Made by a program: the position numbers and the translations under genes. From contig CAMPEQ010000011.1 in NCBI GenBank assembly GCA_946803585.1, forward strand, positions 124,001-188,000: a stretch of DNA of 64,000 nucleotides, written 5' to 3'. Below, piece after piece: positions 7,921-15,974 of this stretch. Numbering within the stretch: position 1 is the first letter of the stretch; every line of letters starts with the position of its first letter. Under the pieces are notes generated by a model. It ran no database searches and had not been told where the DNA came from. It saw only the letters and a program-made list of their open reading frames with translations. The DNA comes from an uncultured Actinomycetes bacterium. Lineage in GTDB: Bacteria; Actinomycetota; Actinomycetes; S36-B12; UBA10799.

Positions 7921-8547
7921 ATCGCCGACGTCGTGACCTACGCCGACACATGGCAGAACGAGACCGAAGGCCAGGTCTCTGCCCGTCAACGGAACTCAGA
8001 ATTATCGGCCAGGACCCCTTCCCCGACCGCAGTAGCGACCCTCGCGGTCGTCGTCGCGGCCACCCGCGCAAAGGCAGTGGTTGAGGTCGGTACTGGTAGC
8101 GGGCTCACTGGACTGAGCATTATCGAAGGAATGGCCCCCGACGGCGTCCTCACCACAATCGATGCTGACGGCAGCCACCAATCGAGCGCCAAAGATGTGT
8201 TCACCAAAGCTGGAGTTGATCACGGCCACGCTCGCCTCATCAACGGAACTCCGGCAGAGGTCCTACCGCGCCTAGCCGACGGCGCATACGACGCGGTCAT
8301 CATTAATCAACTCGATGGATCTCCAGAAGAGTTCGTGGCACAGGCCCTACGACTCCTCCGCGTTGGCGGAGCACTCGTGATCTCCAGATTCCTCGGGGTC
8401 GACGCCCTCATTCTCGATCCCGCCAATCGCGACGAATCCGCGGTTGCTCTGCGAGCGCTAAGTGACTCGGTGCGGACCAATGAGGATCTAGTCAGTGTCC
8501 TGTTGCCGATGAGTGACGGCCTCGTTATCGCGATCAAACAGGCGTAG
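7921..8547 (+). CDS. SAM-dependent O-methyltransferase family protein, unusual start
   Basis: A class I methyltransferase of the catechol/caffeoyl-CoA O-methyltransferase type, with SAM motif VEVGTGSGLTGL near residue 50 and GVLTTIDAD after it. The metal-binding Asp of the usual FIDAD motif is replaced (VIINQLDG). The only Shine-Dalgarno sequence, a perfect AGGAGG at 7906-7911, is followed by ATC ATC (7918, 7921) rather than ATG, GTG or TTG. In-frame alternatives are TTG 7894, upstream of the AGGAGG, and GTG 7933, 21 bases after it. I place the start at the second ATC as a best guess. In Mycobacterium the homologue lies next to sigE and htrA; here it diverges directly from htrA. Confidence 0.75.
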   Translation: MADVVTYADTWQNETEGQVSARQRNSELSARTPSPTAVATLAVVVAATRAKAVVEVGTGSGLTGLSIIEGMAPDGVLTTIDADGSHQSSAKDVFTKAGVDHGHARLINGTPAEVLPRLADGAYDAVIINQLDGSPEEFVAQALRLLRVGGALVISRFLGVDALILDPANRDESAVALRALSDSVRTNEDLVSVLLPMSDGLVIAIKQA

Positions 8548-8599
8548 CTAGGCCTTCGCTTCTACCCCCGTCCGGCACAAAGGCTGGGTGGCTGCAGAG

Positions 8600-10189
8600 C
8601 TACCAGAGTTCTGGCGCGTCTTGCAGCCAGCGCAACAGCAGCCTGACCCCGAAACCCGTCGCTCCGCGCGTCTTATCGCCTGAAGCCTTCTCAGCTCGTG
8701 CTGGACCGGCAATATCAAGATGGGCCCAACGACGGTTACCGACGAACTCCTCAAGGAACAATGCCGCCGTAATGGCACCGCCGCCGATGTTCTCGCGGCT
8801 CACGTGGCTGATGTCGGCGATTTCAGAGTCGAGTGCGGCGCGGTACTCAGGCACGAGCGGAAGCCGCCACACCTTGTCGGCTGATTCCTGTCCCGCTGCG
8901 ACTAGTCGCGCGGCGAGTCCGGCATCGTCGGAGAACAACGCACCATATTGGCGACTTAGCCCTAAGGTCGCCGCTCCGGTCAGCGTCGCAAGGTCAACGA
9001 TCACATCGGGACGCAAGCGCGCATTCGCATAAGCCAAGGCATCGGCAAGGACCATGCGGCCCTCAGCGTCGGTGTTGAGGACCTCAGACGTCCGCCCACC
9101 GTAGTGCCGGACGACATCGCCTGGTCGATATGCCGAACCCGATGGCATGTTCTCCGCGCACGCCAGAACTGCGGTGACGTTGGCTGTTACTCCTAGATCG
9201 CGCAATGCCGACATTGTCGCGAGAACCGTTCCCGCCCCGCTCATATCGGTCTTCATCAGCGGCATACCGTCGGCGGGCTTCAGGGATAAGCCACCTGAAT
9301 CGAAAGTGATTCCCTTCCCAACCAACACGACCTTGGGCGCGGTCGGTTCCCCGCGGTAATCCATCACGATCAGCCGCGGTGGCTGCGACGAGCCAGCCCC
9401 GACCGCCAGCAGACCGCCAAACTTGCCCTTACGTAGCCCTGCCTCGTCAATCACCCTGACCCGTAGCCCATTGGCCTTGCCCGTCTTAACCGCGAGCTGC
9501 GCCAACCATTGTGGGTTCTTCTCATTGCTCGGACGATTCCCCAGGTCTCTGGCCAGCGAGACAGCCTGAACTGTCGTGGTGACGCGATTGAGGACCTTGC
9601 GGGCGGATAGCTTTCCGGCGACCGCGAGCTGAACGGTGACCTTACGTTCCCGACTGGCAACGCTTTTTCGACTGAACCGGTAGGAAGCGAGTAGGAGGCC
9701 CTCACAAAAGGCTGCGAGCTCAGCATGTGACATGGCGGCGGTGACATCGCACAAAACGACCGAAGCCCGCTCGATATGACTCGCGAGTTTTGCGCCCGCG
9801 GTACGACAGGACTCCACTGATCCGTCCCCAAGGCCTAGCACCAGCAAGGTCTCTGTGGTGTCATCCTCAAGATCGACCGTGACGACCTCCCCTGGCTTAC
9901 CCGTCGCATCAGCCCGACGTAGACGGCGAGCTAGATCGATTCCTAGATCGGCAGTAAGACGTCCGCCAAGATCCGCCGCAGTAACCTCGCCATCACCAAG
10001 TGGGGCACAGGAAGTAACAACAACTTCGGGCGGAGCGACATCAGATACGGATGCGGCGAGCCCCGAGGACTGCCGATCGTTAGGTGCTGAATCGGCATTC
10101 GAGACGCTCAGTGCCTGAAGCACATCTAGCGATACGAGTTGCAGCTTGAGGTGCGGAACAACGGCTGACTTGGGGTCGGATCCTGACAC
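8600..10189 (-). CDS. pepA: Leucyl aminopeptidase PepA (peptidase family M17)
   Basis: The 529-residue protein matches cytosolic leucine aminopeptidases: a variable N domain and a catalytic C domain with VGKGITFDSGGLSLKP (metal and Lys ligands, near residue 288) and the family signature NTDAEGRMVLADAL (near 371). These hexameric two-metal enzymes release N-terminal residues from peptides. It starts with GTG, 7 bases after the DUF3117 stop codon, so the two are probably co-transcribed. It converges on the methyltransferase gene across a gap of 52 bases that shows no clear terminator. Confidence 0.95.
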   Translation of the reverse strand: MSGSDPKSAVVPHLKLQLVSLDVLQALSVSNADSAPNDRQSSGLAASVSDVAPPEVVVTSCAPLGDGEVTAADLGGRLTADLGIDLARRLRRADATGKPGEVVTVDLEDDTTETLLVLGLGDGSVESCRTAGAKLASHIERASVVLCDVTAAMSHAELAAFCEGLLLASYRFSRKSVASRERKVTVQLAVAGKLSARKVLNRVTTTVQAVSLARDLGNRPSNEKNPQWLAQLAVKTGKANGLRVRVIDEAGLRKGKFGGLLAVGAGSSQPPRLIVMDYRGEPTAPKVVLVGKGITFDSGGLSLKPADGMPLMKTDMSGAGTVLATMSALRDLGVTANVTAVLACAENMPSGSAYRPGDVVRHYGGRTSEVLNTDAEGRMVLADALAYANARLRPDVIVDLATLTGAATLGLSRQYGALFSDDAGLAARLVAAGQESADKVWRLPLVPEYRAALDSEIADISHVSRENIGGGAITAALFLEEFVGNRRWAHLDIAGPARAEKASGDKTRGATGFGVRLLLRWLQDAPELW

Positions 10190-10196
10190 GGGTGGG

Positions 10197-10364
10197 TTAG
10201 CCAGCTACGTCGCTGAGTTGCTCACCAAGGCTCTGCGCCTCATCGGGAGTCATCTCCACGACAAGTCGGCCGCCGCCTTCCAGCGGAACCCGCATCACGA
10301 TTCCGCGACCTTCTTTGGTTACCTCGAGCGGACCATCGCCCGTACGCGGCTTCATTGCCGCCAT
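10197..10364 (-). CDS. DUF3117 small conserved protein
   Basis: A 55-residue protein that begins MAAMKPRTGDGPLEVTKEGR and carries GIVMRVPLEGGGRLVVEMTP, close to end-to-end identity with the actinobacterial DUF3117 family. Its ATG follows an AAGGGG ribosome site. The family has no established function; its near-invariance suggests a core role. It heads a two-gene unit with pepA and has a recognisable promoter about 65 bases upstream. Confidence 0.92.
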   Translation of the reverse strand: MAAMKPRTGDGPLEVTKEGRGIVMRVPLEGGGRLVVEMTPDEAQSLGEQLSDVAG

Positions 10365-10430
10365 AGCCCGTCCCCTTTCGCCATCACGAGCGCGATATCA
10401 GTGATGCCGCTCTCACGTGTGTTCTCGCAA

Positions 10431-10460
10431 ATTATGCGCAGACTGTGCATTATTCCGCAA
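10431..10460 (-). promoter_or_regulatory. Promoter of DUF3117-pepA with overlapping palindrome
   Basis: On the minus strand TTGCGG (10455-10460), 18 bases and CATAAT (10431-10436) make a sigma-A-like promoter. The spacer and -10 are covered by a near-palindrome centred on GAC (10430-10454, 9 of 11 arm positions pair), so an operator is possible. Confidence 0.4.
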
Positions 10461-10532
10461 AAATGCCGCCTTGTCCCCGAATGGCGAACCTAAATCGTGA
10501 AAACATGCGCCGCTAGCCGCACGAGCATCCCG

Positions 10533-11003
10533 CTATCGCAGGTCGATCGGGTTCGTTCCTAGCTCTCCTCGCTCAACGAGTCGGGCGAATTCCCTCAACG
10601 ACTTCCGCATTCCGACACCGAACGCTGGCTTGAAAATCTGCCACCCGGCGAGCCCAACGGCACCGAACGGGAGGTCGAGGTCTTCGCCCCAGTAGAAGCG
10701 AGATGTCGTCTCAGATAGCGGCCGCACTGACATGATGCCGATCCCGCGAACCACTGCACCCGTATGAAGGACATCAACCCGAAACGGCGCGTCCCACCGT
10801 GTGATTGTCATCGTGTCAAGAAAGCCGATCCGTCCGATGCCGGTAAAAGCCTCGATCTCGCCCCCGATTCCAATTCCAGCCTTCTGCCTGGGACGTACAT
10901 GTGTAAACGGAATCCACTTATCTTGCCCGCACCAATCGACGACCGCCCGAAAGACGTCATCAGCGGGTGCGTTGATATCTACCGAGTAGGCCACCCTTGT
11001 CAT
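10533..11003 (-). CDS. SRPBCC-fold (polyketide cyclase/dehydrase-like) protein
   Basis: A 156-residue START/SRPBCC-type protein beginning TRVAYSVDINAPADDVFRAV, followed by a hydrophobic ligand-binding beta-sheet scaffold (WIPFTHVRP, FRVDVLHTGAVVRG) and a C-terminal helix (AGWQIFKPAFGVGMRKSL). Ligand unknown; family members bind lipids, polyketides or isoprenoids. Its ATG lies 4 bases after the stop of the DivIVA-domain gene and has an AGGGG ribosome site, so the pair is one operon. Confidence 0.78.
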   Translation of the reverse strand: MTRVAYSVDINAPADDVFRAVVDWCGQDKWIPFTHVRPRQKAGIGIGGEIEAFTGIGRIGFLDTMTITRWDAPFRVDVLHTGAVVRGIGIMSVRPLSETTSRFYWGEDLDLPFGAVGLAGWQIFKPAFGVGMRKSLREFARLVERGELGTNPIDLR

Positions 11004-11007
11004 GAAT

Positions 11008-11337
11008 CTACCCCTCGTTCGTCGTCACGCCTTCGCGATCGGTATCAGCCAAACCCGGGTCAGACGTTCCACCAGACATTGCCGCTAGCTGCGCTTCTCT
11101 TATCCGAAGGGTCTCGGTGAGGGCGGCGACAGTACGGTCCACATCATCCATTCGATATCCCCGCAGTGCCGTACCGAATCGTAGATCTGAGAGCTCCTGC
11201 GCGGTCAGCGGAGGCGTGGGATCTGCAGGGCGAAGGCGATCACGAACCGGATCGTCGAGCTGGCCCAGTTTGCCACTAGCAGCCACTGCGGCGACCCCAA
11301 CCACAGCTACGACGATTAAACCGAAAAGCACGGTCAT
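11008..11337 (-). CDS. Short DivIVA-domain membrane protein
   Basis: A 109-residue protein with an N-terminal membrane helix (VLFGLIVVAVVGVAAVAA) and a DivIVA motif, LRFGTALRGYRMDDVDRTVAALTE, near residues 50-75. In actinobacteria this small family sits near DUF3117, as here. DivIVA/Wag31 proteins bind curved membrane and organise polar growth and division, but this short form lacks the long coiled coil and its role is not established. It starts the DivIVA-SRPBCC pair with a GGGAG ribosome site. Confidence 0.82.
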   Translation of the reverse strand: MTVLFGLIVVAVVGVAAVAASGKLGQLDDPVRDRLRPADPTPPLTAQELSDLRFGTALRGYRMDDVDRTVAALTETLRIREAQLAAMSGGTSDPGLADTDREGVTTNEG

Positions 11338-11439
11338 CCTTTGGCTCCCTGTCCGCGGCTACTCGCCGACTTCGCTGTTGCCGGGTGATTGAGTAATCAT
11401 CATAATCACGAACGAGGGCCCGAACCTACCGTCGCGGCC

Positions 11440-12084
11440 CTACGTTGCCTCTAGCCATTCCTCTGGATGCGCAGGCGCCTGCGATCCGGGCTCCGGGCGG
11501 CCTTGACCGGCCAGCCAGGCCTGCTCAACGATATCGAGGGCCGCCGCCACAGTTGTGCACCAGCTGGCATCCGCTGCTGCGTCTGCACGCAAGAAGCCCG
11601 AACCTGTCAGCCCCTCAATGAGGTCGTGTAGCGGCCCGAAGTCATTCCACGGGTCCAGGATGACTACCGGCTTGTTGTGCATCCCGAGGCTGCGACCCAC
11701 CCAGACCTCGATGAGTTCTTCGAGGGTTCCCAGCCCACCTGGAAGCGCCAGGAAGGCATCACTTCGCCCGTCCATTAGTGCCTTGCGCTCACGCATATCT
11801 CGAGTCACAAGCAACTCATCGGCTGCGGTATCGCCAACCTCAAGATCGAGCAAGCTTTGCGGAATTACCCCTGTTGTGTGCCCGCCACCGGATCGAACGG
11901 CCCGAGCTAGCACTCCCATCGTCGATATCCCACCGCCACCGGACACTAGGTTGATCTTGCGCCGACACATCTGCTCACCGAGGTCCTGTGCGAGATCAAA
12001 GTAGCGCCGATCGATCTGCTCGCTTGAGGACAGGAATACACACAGCTCGCGCCCGGGCCCGAGTCGCCTCGACGTGGCCACCAT
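11440..12084 (-). CDS. LOG-family nucleotide phosphoribohydrolase (paralogue 1)
   Basis: The 214-residue Rossmann protein has LVSGGGGISTMG, MRERKALM and the signature PGGLGTLEEL (near residue 115). LOG-family enzymes release bases from nucleoside 5'-monophosphates, including cytokinin riboside monophosphate. It shares one base with the upstream paralogue (TGATG at 12082-12086), so the two are translationally coupled. The two copies differ in length and N terminus. The physiological substrate is unknown. Confidence 0.87.
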   Translation of the reverse strand: MVATSRRLGPGRELCVFLSSSEQIDRRYFDLAQDLGEQMCRRKINLVSGGGGISTMGVLARAVRSGGGHTTGVIPQSLLDLEVGDTAADELLVTRDMRERKALMDGRSDAFLALPGGLGTLEELIEVWVGRSLGMHNKPVVILDPWNDFGPLHDLIEGLTGSGFLRADAAADASWCTTVAAALDIVEQAWLAGQGRPEPGSQAPAHPEEWLEAT

Positions 12085-12881
12085 CAGCCCTCAACGCCTT
12101 GCGAACTGAATCGGGAGCTAGGTGGGGGCGGTTGGTGTGTCGCCCTCGCCTGCGTGATCACTCGGACAGCATCGGCGGGATCGTCGGTTACGTGCAGGTA
12201 CTTCCAGTCCGCCTCAGCAATCTTCCCGCCCGCAGCGGCGGCAGTCCGCAGCCATTCAACGAGACCACCCCAGTACGCGGTTCCAACAAGAATCACCGGG
12301 AAGGAGGTGATCTTGCGGGTCTGAATCAACGTGAGCGCCTCAAACATCTCGTCCAGAGTCCCAAACCCGCCCGGATAGACGACGAATGCTTGCGAGTACT
12401 TCACAAAGCATGTCTTGCGCACAAAGAAGTAACGGAAATCGATGCCGATATCCACCCATTCGTTCATCCGCTGCTCAAACGGCAACTCAATTCCCAATCC
12501 CACTGATGTGCCGCCGGCCTCGCAACCCCCACGGTTGGCAGCCTCCATGATCCCAGGACCACCGCCGGTGATAACTGCCCAACCTTGCTCCGCAATAAGC
12601 TCGCCGAGGCGTTGGGCACTTCGGTAATCGGCATCGTCTTGCTCGGTCCTGGCGCTTCCAAATACGGCAACGGCCGGACCAAGGGTCGCGAGGGCATCGA
12701 AAGCATCAACGAACTCGGCTTGGATACGAAGGACACGCCACGGGTCGGTATGCGTCCAGTCGTCACTAGGCGATGCGTCGAGGAAGTACTGGTCAGCAGT
12801 TGCGTCGGGCACCGCGTCCCGGCGCAATAGGACCGCACCGCGCTTGTACTCCTGCTGGGACGGTTCCGAATCAGCATTCAT
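12084..12881 (-). CDS. LOG-family nucleotide phosphoribohydrolase (paralogue 2, long form)
   Basis: A 265-residue member of the TIGR00730 group with an N-terminal extension (RRDAVPDATADQYFLD, then SDWTHTDPWRVLRIQAEFV), GGGPGIMEAANRG, ELPFEQRMN and PGGFGTLDEMFEA (near residue 167). The ATG at 12881 is preferred over the longer open frame from 12947: a TAGTGT -10 box lies 7 bases before it, and homologues begin at about this point. It is coupled to paralogue 1 by a TGATG overlap. In actinobacteria it often lies near dapE, as here. Confidence 0.88.
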   Translation of the reverse strand: MNADSEPSQQEYKRGAVLLRRDAVPDATADQYFLDASPSDDWTHTDPWRVLRIQAEFVDAFDALATLGPAVAVFGSARTEQDDADYRSAQRLGELIAEQGWAVITGGGPGIMEAANRGGCEAGGTSVGLGIELPFEQRMNEWVDIGIDFRYFFVRKTCFVKYSQAFVVYPGGFGTLDEMFEALTLIQTRKITSFPVILVGTAYWGGLVEWLRTAAAAGGKIAEADWKYLHVTDDPADAVRVITQARATHQPPPPSSRFSSQGVEG

Positions 12882-12888
12882 GCCGCGA

Positions 12889-12894
12889 ACACTA
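12889..12894 (-). promoter_or_regulatory. -10 box for LOG pair, leaderless
   Basis: TAGTGT on the minus strand ends 7 bases before the ATG at 12881; there is no Shine-Dalgarno sequence. It supports the shorter start. Confidence 0.45.
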
Positions 12895-13011
12895 TCGCGG
12901 CCGGCCGCCGCAAAATCCCATCCAGGTTGCGGGCCTGCGTGGGGCACCTGGGGCTACCAAATAGCGGAAGCGGCACCGTTCGATTATTCGACCGATGATG
13001 GATCCAGAAAC

Positions 13012-14094
13012 TCACTCCGTCGCTGTTAGCCAATCGGTGAGCACAGCATGGCAACGATGTAGCTCTGGAATTGGCACGAACTCGTCCTTGGTGTGAGCCA
13101 ACGAGGGGTTCCCCGGCCCGAAGTTCAACGCCGGGATGTCTATCGCAGCAAACCGTGAAACGTCCGTCCAGCCAAACTTCGGAGCAGGCCGCGCGCCAAC
13201 AACGTCGATGAACGACTCCACCGACGGGTCGCTCAGTCCCGGTAACGCCCCTGGAGCGTTGTCGACGACATTCACGCTGAACCCTTCGAATAGCTCGGCT
13301 ACGTGCGCGGTCGCCTCCCCTGCCGACCTCGATGGCGCATAGCGGTAGTTGATCGTCACCGTGCAACCGTCAGGGATCACATTGCCGGCGACCCCCGCAT
13401 CGATTTTGACGGCGTTCATCCCCTCGCGATAGACCAATCCGTCAATGGTGACCTCTCGGCTCCCGTACTTATTGAGGCGATCGATAATCTCCCCTGCTTT
13501 ATGGATCGCGTTCTCACCCATCCATGAGCGCGCACTGTGAGCACGTTCACCGGTCGTGGCGACCTCCGCTCGCAACGTCCCCTGACAGCCAGCTTCCACG
13601 CCAGCGTTGGACGGTTCCATCAAGATCGCGAAATCACAGGCCAGCACCTCAGGATCTGTAGCAGTCAACTTCGCCAACCCGTTGAACTCAGCGGCGACCT
13701 CCTCGCAGTCGTAGTACAGGTAGGTAACGTCAAATCGTGGCTCGCTAAGCGCAGCTGCCAGCGCGAGCGAGACGGCGACGCCGCCCTTCATATCGCAGGC
13801 CCCGAGACCGTAGATTCGATCGTCGACAATCCGGTGCCCGAGGTTGTCATTGGCGGGCACTGTGTCGAGGTGGCCACCGATGACGACACGGTTACTACGA
13901 CCGAGGTTCGTGCGGGCAACAATCGTGTTGCCGTGGCGGGAGACCTCGAGGTGAGAGGACTTCCCGAGCGCGCGCTCGACCGCGTCGGCGATGGGCCTCT
14001 CGTTGAATGACTCGCTGGGAATGTCGACGAGGTCGCAGGTCAGCGCAACGATGTCTTTAGTCAGGTCGAGGTCGGCTACACCATAAGAAGTCAC
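13012..14094 (-). CDS. dapE: Succinyl-diaminopimelate desuccinylase DapE
   Basis: The M20-family zinc hydrolase converts N-succinyl-LL-2,6-diaminopimelate to LL-diaminopimelate for lysine and peptidoglycan. Visible metal ligands are in [29 protein letters not shown] and the C-terminal [10 protein letters not shown]. The GTG at 14094 is chosen because a TACGGT -10 box ends 6 bases before it; the open frame also allows an ATG at 14124. With this start the protein is 360 residues and its first base abuts the first base of dapD on the other strand. Confidence 0.93.
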   Translation of the reverse strand: MTSYGVADLDLTKDIVALTCDLVDIPSESFNERPIADAVERALGKSSHLEVSRHGNTIVARTNLGRSNRVVIGGHLDTVPANDNLGHRIVDDRIYGLGACDMKGGVAVSLALAAALSEPRFDVTYLYYDCEEVAAEFNGLAKLTATDPEVLACDFAILMEPSNAGVEAGCQGTLRAEVATTGERAHSARSWMGENAIHKAGEIIDRLNKYGSREVTIDGLVYREGMNAVKIDAGVAGNVIPDGCTVTINYRYAPSRSAGEATAHVAELFEGFSVNVVDNAPGALPGLSDPSVESFIDVVGARPAPKFGWTDVSRFAAIDIPALNFGPGNPSLAHTKDEFVPIPELHRCHAVLTDWLTATE

Positions 14095-15057
14095 ATGAGT
14101 ACCGTAGCCCGAGTGAGCACTCATACCCCTGAACTGATTTCATCTGCCGCTTCCGGCCTCGGACTCGCCACCATCTCGGGCGGTCAAGTCTTGGACGTCT
14201 GGTACCCCAAACCAGCGCTGACAGACCAGCCAGAGCACATCCTGGGCTTGTCGGCAGCTACCGGGCGCGATCCCATCCGAGAGACAGAGACCGAGACGGT
14301 AGCGACCGTCATTCCCGACCTGAGCCAACCTGCCGTGGACACCGCCGACGTCTACCTTCGACTCCACCTCCTGTCCCATCGGCTAGTGACTCCACGCTCA
14401 ATCAACATGGACGGCATCTTTGGCTTACTAGCGAACGTTGCCTGGACAAACCTGGGTCCGATCGCGATCTCGGACGTGGATTCGACCCGCCTTCGAGCCC
14501 GCACGAAAGGACACCAACTCCAGGTATTCGGGGTCGACAAGTTCCCGCGTATGACGGACTACGTCGTCCCGACGGGCGTCCGAATCGCCGACGCGGACCG
14601 CGTTCGACTTGGTGCTCACCTAGCCGAGGGAACGACCGTGATGCACGAGGGGTTCTGCAACTTCAATGCCGGCACCCTCGGCAGCTCCATGGTCGAGGGT
14701 CGAATCTCGGCCGGTGTCGTCGTCGGTGACGGTTCCGATATTGGTGGTGGAGCGTCAATCATGGGCACACTGTCCGGTGGCGGGTCAGAGGTCATTTCTG
14801 TCGGTGAAGGGTGCCTAATAGGCGCTAATGCTGGAATCGGGATTTCACTCGGTGACGGCAGCATTGTCGAGGCCGGCTGCTACGTCACAGGTGGATCGAA
14901 GGTGCGCCTGCCTGATGACACGGTCGTCAAAGGATCTGAGCTCTCCGGAGCCAATAACCTCCTGTTCCGTCGCAACTCGATCTCTGGCGCTATCGAAGCT
15001 GTCCCACGCGCAGGCAGGTCATGGGGCGGACTCAACGAGGCGCTGCACGCAAACTAG
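14095..15057 (+). CDS. dapD: Tetrahydrodipicolinate N-succinyltransferase DapD (actinobacterial type)
   Basis: The 320-residue enzyme adds succinyl from succinyl-CoA to tetrahydrodipicolinate, the first committed step of the succinylase route. The N-terminal domain (with [20 protein letters not shown]) precedes a left-handed beta helix with hexapeptide repeats (about residues 180-290, e.g. [35 protein letters not shown]). An ATG at 14095 and a GTG at 14113 are both possible starts. It diverges from dapE with no spacer, so its promoter must lie inside dapE. Confidence 0.95.
   Translation: MSTVARVSTHTPELISSAASGLGLATISGGQVLDVWYPKPALTDQPEHILGLSAATGRDPIRETETETVATVIPDLSQPAVDTADVYLRLHLLSHRLVTPRSINMDGIFGLLANVAWTNLGPIAISDVDSTRLRARTKGHQLQVFGVDKFPRMTDYVVPTGVRIADADRVRLGAHLAEGTTVMHEGFCNFNAGTLGSSMVEGRISAGVVVGDGSDIGGGASIMGTLSGGGSEVISVGEGCLIGANAGIGISLGDGSIVEAGCYVTGGSKVRLPDDTVVKGSELSGANNLLFRRNSISGAIEAVPRAGRSWGGLNEALHAN
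14101..14106 (-). promoter_or_regulatory. -10 box of dapE inside dapD codons 3-4
   Basis: TACGGT on the minus strand ends 6 bases before the GTG at 14094. The same hexamer stands before htrA. No convincing -35 is visible. Confidence 0.5.
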
Positions 15058-15074
15058 TCGGCTCACGGGTAGCT

Positions 15075-15974
15075 ATGACCGATCCAGAGTCTGACCGGGG
15101 CGTTTCGGGGATTCACCCGAACCGGCTCGCGGGCTTGTCGCCTCCACCGGGGCGTTCGGACTTCCGCTGGACACTCGGAACTCGGCCGGTGGCCGCCCAG
15201 GCGTGGTTAGATGTTTCTGCGGCTACCAACGAGCTCATGGCCGAGAAGTCCGCACTGTTCGAGGAGTCCCTGGATGAGGTCGTACTGAGCCTCCCTGGGT
15301 CGCACGCGGCCGGGGTAGAACTACTCGAACTGGTACTGAACCATCTGCGATCAACAGCCCCTGAGCGCTTTGAGATATCCGCGACCGAAATCCGTGACCG
15401 TGACCGCCGAGTGAGCACGTCCCTCATCGAGTCATCAGCGATCGATGTTGTGGGCCGACTCGTCGCCGAGGACTTCTGCGTCCTGGAACCAATCGGCGGC
15501 AGCTGGGTTCTCACATCAGCCAGTGTGTGCTTCCCGTCGCGATGGCGACCCCGAGACAAGCTAGGGCAGGACCTCTCGGGTATCCACCAGCCTGTCCCCG
15601 AGTACGAGGGCCGGATTGGCTCGGCAGTACATGCCGTGTTCGACAAGCTGACACCCGAACGAATCCTCGGCCGATCGAACTGGACTCTGCTGGACACAAA
15701 TCAACGCCACCTGCTCACGGTCGGGCAGGACTCGTCTGACATGTCGTCGCCGACGCAGATCGCTGATCTGGGGTGGTTGCGAGTTGAACGACAGACCTTC
15801 CGCAAGCTGCCTGCCAGCGGTGCCGTGGTCTTCACGATCCTGACTCAGCTCACCGCATTGGACGAACTTGACCATGCAGAACGGGACACCCTGATCGGAG
15901 CGGTCTTCCGCGCTCCGCGGGGTATCGCTGACTACAAGTCGTGGCCCACGACGAACGGTCAGACGAGGGACTAG
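15075..15974 (+). CDS. DUF3445 / heme-dependent oxidative N-demethylase-like protein
   Basis: The 299-residue protein matches the DUF3445 family, whose studied members are heme-dependent N-demethylases: VCFPSRWRPRDKLGQDLSG, IHQPVPEYEGRIGSAVHAVF, then RSNWTLLD and LRVERQTFRKLP, and a closing block FTILTQLTALDEL. The ATG at 15075 is 17 bases after the dapD stop; the open frame from 15021 overlaps dapD and is less likely. Probably co-transcribed with dapD. Its stop codon overlaps the stop of the convergent transglutaminase gene by 4 bases (CTAG). The substrate is unknown. Confidence 0.78.
   Translation: MTDPESDRGVSGIHPNRLAGLSPPPGRSDFRWTLGTRPVAAQAWLDVSAATNELMAEKSALFEESLDEVVLSLPGSHAAGVELLELVLNHLRSTAPERFEISATEIRDRDRRVSTSLIESSAIDVVGRLVAEDFCVLEPIGGSWVLTSASVCFPSRWRPRDKLGQDLSGIHQPVPEYEGRIGSAVHAVFDKLTPERILGRSNWTLLDTNQRHLLTVGQDSSDMSSPTQIADLGWLRVERQTFRKLPASGAVVFTILTQLTALDELDHAERDTLIGAVFRAPRGIADYKSWPTTNGQTRD

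Noticed and set aside
15075-15974. DUF3445 gene as a member of the ATP-grasp/alpha-E/transglutaminase system
   Set aside because: It is on the opposite strand, converges on the trio and seems to be transcribed with dapD.
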